Both the position numbers and the translations under genes were made by a program. The notes under the pieces are model-generated. The model saw nothing but the letters and a program-made list of their open reading frames with translations. It did not search any database and had not been told where the DNA came from. Below, one piece after another: positions 41,301 through 53,300 of a DNA stretch of 64,000 nt. The stretch comes from Rostratula benghalensis (lineage: Eukaryota; Chordata; Aves; Charadriiformes; Rostratulidae), in contig VXAI01000372.1 of assembly GCA_013399305.1 (NCBI GenBank), positions 310,001-374,000 on the forward strand. Direction: 5' to 3'. How positions within the stretch are numbered: the first letter of the stretch is position 1; every line of letters begins with the position of its first letter.

Positions 41301-44300
41301 GTGGGTACCAGGAAGGGGAACAGCAGAGGCGCAGGGCAGCAAAGCGCTGTGGCCATCAGGTAGGGAAGAGAAATGGATGTGAAAGTGCTGCAGTAGCAGC
41401 AGCCCTGCGTGAAGCGTGGCGTATGAGGATCGATGGGCTTGCAAATGAACCCCACCGCACGTCAAGGGCTGTACAAACCTGCTACACCGCGAGTTTTATT
41501 ACTGTGAGCCTCCAGAGCAGGCTGGGAGGTTATCTTGGCAGTTTTAAACCGTTGTCAATCTCACTGCTCTGGATAAGGCATCTCTTTGTGCAGTCCCAGA
41601 CAGCCCTGCTGTGCCCCCATCCCACAGCATGCACCCCATTGGCTGCCAAGGGCTCAGGTTCCCCTGGTCACCTTCAGCAATGTCATCGTGTACCGTCATG
41701 ACACAAGCATGCTGCAAAAACAATGCATAAGGACAGAACAAAATTAATTGCACTTACTGACAAAATAAGGTCACTAAACCACATGATGTGTATCCTCCTA
41801 CTTAGGTGAAACAGTTTTTTATTTTCTTGTACCTGAAGTCACCTTGAAAACTACAGCCTACTCCTTCATAGCACCGATTTGACACCAGGATTTAGGTCTG
41901 ACGGCATACAGAGCACATGAGGCCACGCATACAGCATGAAGATAAATGAAGTCTGTCACTTTATTATTTCCTTCTGCCAAGGCAAGGTTAAGGGGTCCTC
42001 TCCAGTCGAAGCCAAGTTTCCAGCCTGCTGGCTACTTCAGGGAAAGCAAACACACTGCGCCAGAGACATTCGCTCCCGCAGACATGGGACGGTGGGAAGC
42101 ATTGCCGGCCGGCGCCGGGTTGCCGGGTGGCACCGAGACACACAGCCCTGGCACAGCAAAGTGCCCACCAGTCGGCTCCTCACACTTAAGACTGTAAGAA
42201 TTGTAGAGGCAAAGCCCAAAAGGGTGCAAATAAAGGGCAAAGAGGGAAGAGATGTAATGTAATACAAAGAAATTCCACATATCTGCTACATACCCTACTA
42301 TTGCAAACATGAGAGAGTGGCTGTATGAGGTAAGCCTACACAGAAGCAGGGGTGGACAAGCCCATTAGCTCTATCCTCACTCTTCTCTGTTGAAAATGGG
42401 AACTTCTCAAATTGCAAAGAGGAACAAGAGGATCAAGAGGAAAAAGGATCAGCCCCGGCTGGTTTGCGGTCACTGAATCAAGCTTGTCCACACCACTGTA
42501 GGCAGAAGGAGGTTTTCTAGAATTGTCTAGGTTGGAAGGGACTTTTCAGATCATCAAGTTCAATCATTGACCTACCACTGAAAAAACCATCACTAAACCA
42601 TGTCCCTAAGCACTGTGTCTAACTGTCTGTTAAATGCCCCCAGGGACGGCAATTCTACCACTTTCCTGGGCAGCTTGTTCCAATGTTTGATAACCATTTC
42701 AGTGTAAAAATTTTTCCTATTATCCATCCTAAACCTCCCCTGGTGCAATTTGAATCCATTGTCTCTTGTCTTATCACCTGTGACTTGGGAGAAGAGACCA
42801 TCTCTCTACACTCTCCTCTCAGGTAGTTGTAGAGTGATAAGGTCTCCCCTCAGCCTCCTTTTCTCCAGACTTAACAACCTCAGTTCCCTCAGTTATTCCT
42901 GGTAAGACTTGTTCTCCAGACCCATCACCAGCTTCACTGCTGTTCTCTGGACCCTCTCCAGCACCTCAATGTCTTTTTGGTAGTGAGGGGCCCAAAACTG
43001 GACACAGTGCTCGAGGTGGGGCCTCACCAGTGCCAAGCAGAGATGTGCACCATCCTAGTCTTGCTGCCCACACTATTCCTGACACCCGCCAGGATGCTGT
43101 TGGCCTTTCCTACAAGATTTAGCTTTAACCCAGCACAAAACTACAAACCCATCTTTATCATATGCCGGCATCTCTGTCTCCTCACAGCGAGATTCAGGCT
43201 TCAGGTGCTGCATCTCTCCTGCAGCAGCTGAGTGACATCCGCCAGCCTTCCCGCATCACCTGCCTTCCTGCGGCAGCCGCAGAACAATTATCCCATCGCA
43301 GGAGCAGAATTTCAAATTGGTGTGCTTAATGATATATGGGAATGAATTATGAGAAAAGCTTTTCCTACAGTCAGTCATCTCTCACAGAACTTTTATTAGA
43401 GACTGAGCACAATTTTTATAAATTAAATTTCAATTTAGAAACAAACCTCCAAACCACCAACCCTGCTGCATCTCTGGCATCACATCCACACTGAAACAAA
43501 TGATACTGGTTCACCTCACAGTCCATGAAGTATTTAACCAAACCACATCCACACACTCTATATCCAGTTAAAGGTTATGCCACTTGGAAACTTGTTAACT
43601 TAAGCACTAAAGACGTGGAAACTTGTTAACTTAAGCACTAAAGTATATCCCTCCGTTCTTCCCAGAATTTCTCCCTTCAATATATGTTTCTTAAAGCAGG
43701 TAATACATAAGTTGTCCAGCAATAAACAATGCTTTTCCGATTCTGAAGATTTTTCTTTGTAAAGGTACGCTTGTGGTTACTGAACTACATAGCAATATAA
43801 AAAGCCCTTAAGAAAAAATCCTTTCAATCGCCCAAAATAAATACAGTTGAAAGTTAAGCTTTTGAACTGAAGAACATCTTGACACTGTCCTCAAAACCAG
43901 CAGCAGATGTTCCACTTCTGCAATAATGTTCTTGTCTCCCCAACACCTGCTGAACAGTGAAAAAGAGCAACCCTTATGCAACCTACTTGATGCAACTCAT
44001 TGTTCTTTTTTAAGCTCCCAACCCTGTTGCCATGACCAAGTACTCAGAGAACAGCTGCTTTCAACGATATGGCAAAAGCTATTTTTTTTTTGCTGATTAA
44101 ATCAATAACCATCAATGATCAACCTGACAAACACTCACCTGGAAACAAACTCATTAGCTACTACAAATTACATTTTTCAGCTCCAAAGCCCAGAAATTAT
44201 GCAAACTCCCATGCTCAGACACAAGTGTTCTCCAAGTCATGATTTCTGTGTCTAGCAAGGCTAAGACAGATCACAGCCCTCCTACTGAAGGTAGTGCAAC

Positions 44301-47300
44301 AAACTCATATCTTGGCACTCATCCACATATTGACCTCAGCAGTTATGAACTTGTAAGTTTTTAAAATGAAACCTATAAAGACAGATTTCCCCTATTTATG
44401 GATCTTTTTCATCCAATGACCAGTTCCCTGCTGTACTTTCCTCCTCTGCCTTTATGCTGTTCTTGGCATCTTTTCGCTCCTTTCCCTCCCCCCACTCTTC
44501 CTTCTTTTTGGTGCCTTCTGGCCTGTAGTTTCTGCCTTTTTTTCAATCTCTGCAGGGGTATCCAACAGTAACAGTTCAGATAAAGGGAGAGGCCAGGCAA
44601 GAGAACTGACCAGCATTTTAATCAATTTCCCTCCCCAAAACCTGCACGTCCAAAGTGCGGTCGTTTCTCTTGGGGAGGGCGAGTGCTGTCCAACGCCCTG
44701 GAGAGCCGACAGCAACAGCAGCCGGTCTCAGATCAGTCTCCAGCTCACTTTTCCCTGTGCTGCCAGACCACTGTGTAAAACAGCAAGAACACTTTACACC
44801 CGAGCCAGCCATAAAAAGGGAACAGCTGGGTTCATGTTTAAGTGCTGAAGCACCATTTCTGCAACTGCAGCTCGCCAGGTAGGTAGCCAGGTCTTGCTGT
44901 GGGCGCTAAATGCTCTGTTGTCCATCTCTGCAAGCCCAGGATCCTTGCCTGGCCACCTCTCAGTCATCCCAGCGGAACAACATATGTTTTATTGAGAAGT
45001 AAATATAGTCCTCTAAAGTGCCACCCTCCCTGCACCAAACAAACTGAGATAGGAAGCTCTGCGCTACTAGAATTTTGCTCGCATTATTTTCATTATTTTA
45101 ATCTGTATATTTTTTCAATCATGAATCTCTATTTCTGTTCCACTAGACTAAAAATTGTAATATTGCAATATATGCACACGCAATTTTTAAGCTACAAGGA
45201 CACCAGAAATTTTTGAGGAGATTTGCAGTACAACATTTTAACTCACATCCACGTTAACCTCTCCCGTTAAAGAAGTAGTCTTCCTCCTGCTCCCAGCACT
45301 ATGGGCGGGATCAAAAAGCTGTCCCAGGTTCAAAACAGCCTAGCAAAACAACTCACCCAGACAAGCGAGAAAGAGGAACAAGATGGACTTTCCACTTTTA
45401 ATATTCTTCTAATCACCCTTACCATCTCTCAAGCAAAGTAGGCTAACTTTGACCCCTTCCTTTGAGGTTCAGAGCTGGTCTATGGTAGATCTGGCAACAA
45501 GCTCAGCACCAGCCACCAGAAGCCACCTGGACTACAAAAATGCTTAAGCAGGCAATTATTAGCATTAAGACAGCACCACAATATAACTCCTGAAATTATA
45601 TACCTGAGTCTTTACCTAGAGGAAAAAAAATCAATTTGTATCAGTGCCACTGTCTGGGAGGGCCGAATGGTGAGAAGCTGTGAACTGAAAGAAAATTATC
45701 AGGTAAGAAATTTCTCAATTTTTTGCCCAGCTTCTTTCTTCCCACATTGCTAACAAGAAATAGCAAGCAGGGAATTATCGAGATGGGGAGGGAAATAGAA
45801 GGTAAATGTTTATTCTTATTTCTTATTACTGTAGTAGAATAAGAATCAAGAGCAGAAGCTCCCCTGAAAAAGCAAAAGCTTTGTAAATGAAGCAATTCGG
45901 TGCCAATATGGCCCAAAAGAGAAAGCCTCTGTGATGATTGGGGGCTGGATCCAGAGCAGACACTGGGTAGTGCTTTATGCTGCCAGGACTATCAGAGGCA
46001 CGGAGCAGAGAGAGACTGCAAACGTAAGAGCCTGACTCTGGTTCAGTGATCAGGACTGCCAGTTGGGGTCTATACACCTGGAAGTAGGAGACATAGGTTT
46101 GAATTCTTAAAAGGTAGCAGCTACAGAAATCCAAATCCACATTACGAGCATCATGCAACAGATGGGCCCAAACAGAGCTCACATATAAGGCCTGCTCCAG
46201 GGACCAGGGCATTTTTTGCATCAATTTGTGTAACTAGATGAAGCCTATAAGGATCTCTGCAAAGTACAGGCGTTGCTTGGGGTGGCTCCAGTTGACAGTG
46301 GAGCATAGCAAGCTCACTTGGTCATCGGGCCAAAATGCGGTACAATCCTGCTACAGACAGCACAAGTACTGCAGCCAAAACCTTGAGAGGACATGCTCCT
46401 CCTCTCCCCAGATGTTTTACGGACTGCAGCAAACGTTTTCCCAGATGCGCAGTCGACAGTGGTGAAGGATTTTAACATTTTGCCTCCAGCAGCTCTGAGG
46501 CCCAAATGCCCTGGCATTTGGATAAACTGAACTGTGAGCGCAGCGTAATTAGCATGTGTACTCCATATGCTTGAGATCCATCACTACAGCACCAGAATGC
46601 CCTCCGACACCACAACTTTCCAAAAGAAGAAAGTTGTGGAGAAGTTCCTGGAGAATAATTTGTCTTATTCTCCAGGAACGGTGGAAAAAGGCACTTCAGT
46701 GCACATGAGGTTTCAGTGGAGCTGGAGAAATAACCTTTTCCTGACGAAGCCCAACAGCATGATTCACCTATAAATAACAGAGCCAGTTTCAAAGCCGGCG
46801 TTTCAAGCTAATGGCTATCAGAAAGGCCAGCCATATGCTTGTACAACCTGTCATTCTGATTAATCTCAACATCTGACTGTTGTATATAAAGTTTGTATTG
46901 TAACAGGACTACATTTAATATGCCATAATAGCTAGGTTGTGTATTGCTGAATTTACGGTATCTCACCGATCTGCCATTCTTCGGGGTCTGGGCACACAAA
47001 AGACCCTGTTTAAATGTTGATTAGATGCCGAGCAAAGTGAAGAATTTGGAAAGATTTTATTAAGTCTGCAAAACCAGGTAGACTGGTAACACATTTCAAA
47101 GAGGGCACTGGAGCAGATAAGGTTCCACGTCCACTTATAATTAGCTCTTCATTTAAATACATTAGGCCTCTACTTAACATGGTATTTCAGAGGCAAGAAG
47201 AAATTCACAAATCATGGTTCAGTCTCACATACATTTAAAAGGATTCATGGCTCCTTCTGCCATGCACCCATTTTATTTTACAGCATATGGCATAATATCA

Positions 47301-50300
47301 AAGTTGTTCTTTATCTAAATAACAATGCTTTCCCATGAGGCTTAATCAAAGGTCACCATACCGTACAGTATTATGGCACCAATTCTCAGAAACATGACTA
47401 TGTGTCCACAGCCCATTTGGAGACAGGGATTTGCCTTTTATGTACCAATTCATTCAAACACATTCAGCCTTAAATGTGATGTTGATTATATTGAAATCAG
47501 TACTTTTATGTTGAATTAGCCAAAGCAAAATTATGTCTAAAAATAAGCTTTGGATAACTTTTAACTATTTCATTACAAAATGAAACCCAACTCATTAAAT
47601 AATAATTGCAAATTCGGACCCACTATATTTTCCTATGGAACAGATATTTATTTATATTTTTTAAAATTTATTTATTTAACTTCTTTAGATAAGACTAGGG
47701 TGGGTTGTTCTTTATGCTAGCTTTAACTAGGTAAACTCCTTCCACAGCAGACTTAAGCATTATTAACTGTGCAGTAAAATAACCCCAGGATAATGGGCTG
47801 ACATAAGGGATGGATAAGAGAAGATCTAGCAAGATACACAGACAAAAGCCCTGTACCCTCAAAGAGTAAGATTTTGAACCTTACTAGTGAGATAAAGCAT
47901 AGAATACTGAAGTCCAGACAAAACACTCTCATGCAGTTCTCTTCACGCCATCAAAATCAACACAGAAATCTTTAAATGTTAAAATAAAGCTTAGCAAATG
48001 AACATTATTGTCAAGGACTGCCTACTGAAATGAATGATCTGGGTTGAAAGTGTTTGCTGATGTAGGTACAAATTGGCAGAAAGACTTCAGGGCTGTGGCA
48101 GCAAACTGGTCTGCAGAACAGATCCTCCCCGCCTGCGAAGACAAATCAGGCACATGGACCTCAACCCTGTCATTGTCCCCAGGGAACAAGGGGATGAAGC
48201 TGGAGCTATGTCAAGCAAAGGTGTTTTGGGAGTGGGACCAAATGCACCCCTCACCCTCAGCTCGGCATAACAGACCCAAAGTAAGGGCAAACCACTGCTT
48301 CTGGCAGCGAGAGCGCAGAACCCATGACTTTTGGCCTTTGCCCAGAAGAAGTTTGCAAGTCAATGGAAACACCTTATAGCCAGCACACCTCTGACAGGCA
48401 GCTAGAGTGGCTGTGCCAAGGCATCTGTACCCACCTGCATCACCACTGGGAAAGCCAATGCAGGAGTACCAGGAGGCCGTGCCCCATGGGAGCTGCAGAG
48501 GCAGGAATCCCAACGCCTGCATCCACAAAAAGTTTAATTCTCAAGGTGTTTCTCAGCTGCTCCTGAGTCACCACTGTGGAGACACTGCTTGACTGACCAA
48601 AATGACCGCACATCTACTGGCCATAAAAACTTACAGATTGTGTTATTCCACAGTTTGCCAAAAAAGAAGAGTACAGATTTGAACAATATAAAGTCAGCTA
48701 AATCACGGCCTTAATTACATTGGCACTTTAAAAAAAAGGAAACAAGAACAACAATTTCAGGCTTTCGTATTATTTTTAGACACTACAATTTTCTCCCTAT
48801 TGTAGTAAAATTAGAAGTAGAAATCTTTGGATGCAGCAAGGAGAATGAGGAAGCATGCCAGCTTTTGGAGAATCAACAATTAATATAGTACCAATTAATT
48901 CAGAAGAGTAACTACATGACATTGTAGGGTTCCCTGTCTGTTCTGTCCCAGTGACTGTTTAAAAAATTTGTTAAGCAAAGCCATAAAACAAAAAAATGTT
49001 CCTTGTTTATTTTTTCCTAAATTACCAGCATTGCAAACTCATGCTTGTATTTGAAAGTCAGTCTGGGCTCCCCCTAGTTATACATTCTTATTATCATGAA
49101 CGTTCCACAATTGGAAATTACTTTTCATGATGCTTACACCAAAAAGAAAATAGCTGTGTTGCATCTGCAGAACCAAAAGTAGTAAAAAGCAATAAACATT
49201 TGTCTTTGTCAGTGGCTCTGTAAACCAATCTGTTCGGCACATAGGTGCCATTTTTACACAGTTGCTTTATTACTACATAATTATTGATGGATCAGCCAAG
49301 TACTCTCTCAAGGAAAGACTTCTTAAAAATGAGCTTGTTAAAAGTGTAAACCTTAGGATAAAAACCAGCAGCTAGATTTCATCTGATGTAAACTTTTAAA
49401 GAGGGAAAAAAATAAAATTGGAGGGACAATTTCAAAAAATGCTATGTTTGAGGCAGGCATGAAATTGAAGCAGACAAGAAACTTTAATGTGATAGAAAGA
49501 AAGAATTGGGGACATCTGTACCGAGAATAAGTTGCAAGTCGCAGGAGGAATTATCAATCTAGTGATGTGCCAGCTCTCTGCATTTCAATTGCTTCACAGG
49601 CCATACCATAAAAATTGTTTGCAATGAAAGCCGCATGAAGAAATCCTACATTTTATTGCTCCCAGTGATATTCTACCCAGTTTGTGTGTGCATACCGATC
49701 GTAGCCTTTCAAGTACAACACCGTTTCTTATTAGCACCTGCTTAAATTACTCGCCCACAAACATCATTCTGTGTTCAAAATGCCTATTACATTTTCTGTT
49801 TCAGTCAAAGTACTTCAACTTTCTAGCAAGCTTTCAAAGGCAAAAAAAAAGTTTCTTGTTAGCTTTCTGAAAGTCAAGATAAAGCCATAAACTTTAAATT
49901 TAAACGGAGACTTTTTTCAGGAGAGAATTCAGCATACCTCTTCTGAATTCCCTCTCCTCCTTGTTAAACCAAACCTCTTCATTGCTCACAGATTTCTAAG
50001 TGTTGCATTTCTGGAGCTGAACTTCAGGCATCAACCTTACCCCCTCTACAAAGACCCTGCATATAAAACAAACTGGGGCAACAGTGTCTCTGAAATGGCC
50101 CCCTCCCATTCTCCGATGGACTGTCAAACCTCCCCAGCTCTGGTAACTCAGTGCAAGTACAAACGCCATTCTCCAAAACACATGCTCTTTGCTGCCTCGA
50201 AGACAAAGTGCACCCGCAACCCCAGCTGAACTGGGGGAGCTGGTTTCTGCCCTCAGCAATGGTACTGCCTCTCTCCCCACTGCTACTGTACCTCCCAAGG

Positions 50301-53300
50301 TGTTGCTCCCTAACATCCATCTGTCAAAATGACCCTGTTATTAAAAGTGGCCACACAAGCCTGTGACATTTTTGACAGACCTGGGGGAGGAGGACAACTA
50401 CACGTGCACCAACACCAGCAGATACAAGGGGGATGAGCTGGTAAGGCAAGACACTTCTTAACCTCAACCTACATCACCTGCAGCATCGCATCCTGCCGCA
50501 CCTGCTCTGCGCTACAACTGGAGGCCAAATTCAAACAGTGCGGTACGAACCAGGGATTTTGTCTTTGGAGAAGAACTTAGCAGAGGAGCTTTGTGCTAGG
50601 CAGCTACCAAGCCATAAGACATGATGGTAGCATGCAAAGCAAGTACTCCCACTAAGTGCAAAAACTCTGGCTTGAAGTGCAAAGAGAGACTTCTCACTGA
50701 AGTATGTTTTATTTAATGAAAAACACTGCCAGAATACATTACCACCTCCAGTGACACAACTTCATATTGATATGGATGTTGCTGCGTTTCAATACCTGAC
50801 TTCTCTGGTAATGTGGATCTGCGTTTTCTACCTTTAGCTGGAAATCAGTAAGGGTCATTAAACATAACTTCCAAAATCAGTCATTCGCCTTGTTCCTATG
50901 TAAGTGTGATTGGGTCACAGAGTTTTACTTCCTTCTCATTTGTGAGTACACAGTGGCTTCCACTATAACTAAATCAAAGACAGCATTTAGGTAGGAAATT
51001 TGCTGAAAAATGGTAGTCTTCCACCCATGGTACAACTGTTTCCTTCTGCATTTACACCTATCTCAGCAGCCTTGTTTCTTGTGCCTTACCTCAAACTGCT
51101 GACTTTAAAAGCAAAATAAAGTGTTTTCTACTTCCTTTTAGCAAAATTTGGCTGCAAAAAAAAATAAATCCCTAAAGTCATTCTATTCTCTTTGCACTCA
51201 CACATTCTGATGAGAGCATATGAAAAAAAAATTAAATTGAAAAGCTGTAGCCCCATGTTGATGGGTCACTCTGATTCCAGGTCGTAGCAGAGTCTATATT
51301 TGGCTGCTTTGATTATAATTGCTTACAGGATAAAAAATAAATAGCAATTATCTCATTGTCAAACAAGAAAAAAGACGTAATAAATGAACCGATATTAAAG
51401 TAACCTTGAAAAACAAATTATTTCAAAAGCAATCAGGAGTAGTAAAATTCAGTTTCCAAAACTGTTTTTAATTGCCAACGATGTCAACATTAATATTATT
51501 CCTCTACTGGATAATACAAAGCAAATGTGTCAAACCACAATTACACAAGGCTAAACTCGTGACCGTTTTCATCAATGGTCTGTATGCCATGGCTGAAATC
51601 CCTAATTACAAGGGTCACCTACGCAAGCCCTAGTCCAACCCCTGCATACACATGTTTATCTTGACTACTGTGACAGTCCCAGGGGTTGCAGAGCAACAAA
51701 CAAAACAGATGAAGTATGAAGGGGTGTGATGAAGTTAATCCTTAAGAGGGTATGGGAAATTAATTTTTCCAACTAAATTCCAAGCTATCAAAAGTAAAAC
51801 AAACAACTGCTACACAAAAATATTCAGATCTTGCAGAAACTATTTAAAGTGTTTACTTCGGTGGATTTTCAGTGTGCAGGTATTGCCTTTACCTCCTGAA
51901 CCTGTACCACAAGAAATGGAGGATTATTTTAGCTTTTTCAGAAGATGCAAGACAAACAAGAAGTGGTCAGGATCACCACAGCACTGCACATGGATTTATT
52001 ACCCATCATATTAAACCCAAAGTAGCCAAGCCCTGCAAATCTCTCTGCACTGTATTTCCTTCTTCCAAGGGCATGTTTTGTGGCTCCTTGGCCTAGGTTA
52101 ATAAGTCTTTATTCTCAATCACAACTGAGATCATGAAGCCTCCCTGAACTGAATCCAGGCCTCCACTCCTGACATTTCAGATACCGTGATGAATTGCTCA
52201 AATAACATCCTCCTGAGTGGGTAGCTTTCCATGCAAATTTAATATTCTCTTTATAGTATCCACGCATTTCACTTTCTGCCAACTCTCTAATGAACAATTT
52301 GAGCTTTCAGTCTCTTTTTGTTAAAAGGCTTTTCTTCCTTCTTGGCAGAAGGGCAGGGCAGGAATGTAAGTTTCTTCTGCAAACTGTCCACCTAACCAAA
52401 TAACCGTGAGCATAATGGTCTCAACTTCTGGCAGATGCAGAAAAGGAAGTATGATGTAATTCTTGTACTAGCAGGAAGTTATTCAGGATTTTTAGCCAGG
52501 TGTCCTGTGCCCCTGTAGGTATCTGCATCATCACCCCCCAGCACCACCACCCCAAGTCTTGTTTTAATTCGGAGCCTATTTCAACCAAGATTTAGGAGCG
52601 GGGCAGGGACTCCTGAGATGGTTACATTTCCACAGGTTTCTTCAGAACTGGCCCTCAGAAAAACAAAAATATCTCCCATGCTGAGAACCAGGACTAGGGA
52701 GTGCAGACAGGAGAAAAAAAAAATGAAATGAAGCCCCAGAAGAAGGAAAAAATTAAGATTGGAGCCTACAAATGCCAAGGCATCTAAGTCAACCACAACC
52801 CCCTTGGTATTTAGGGAGCAACTGTTTTTGCAGTTCTGCTGTTTAGGTACAGGAAACAGACCATTTCTAAAGCCCCAGCTGAGCTTCCCCTTGTCTTCCT
52901 GCTTGCCCAGCTCAGTGCTTCTGGACATTTCATTCCTGGTCTCAGTCTAAGCAGAGCAGATGACAGCAGACCTGGACTTACCCTTCAAAGCAAGGGAAAA
53001 CAATGCATAAAAATGTGCTTAGGCCGATTTCTCCTCCTCGGTCTGTTAAAATGCAGTATCAATGCAGCAGCACACACCTGTCAAATATCAACAGGCAGAA
53101 TGATGCACCAGAGCCCCTGTTTGGCACGTTCATGCTCTTCTCCCAGCCACGTGTCTTCAGACCAGAGACATAGCCCTGCTGCCACCTTCTCCAATGAGCC
53201 TGTGGCCAGCAGCTGGCTGAAGCAGCAAGAGAGGAGAAAAGAGCTTTACAGCTTTTTTTTTTTTTTTCTGAAGCAAGGGAATGAGGCCCTAAGTGGCTGT

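Noticed and set aside
41279..41701. Plus-strand open frame of 140 codons
   Set aside because: Composition comes from a GC-rich patch (Arg/Ala-rich). There is no recognisable domain or support for splicing.
45826..46224. Minus-strand open frame of 132 codons
   Set aside because: Low-complexity hydrophobic end, no family resemblance, and chance length for this amount of sequence.
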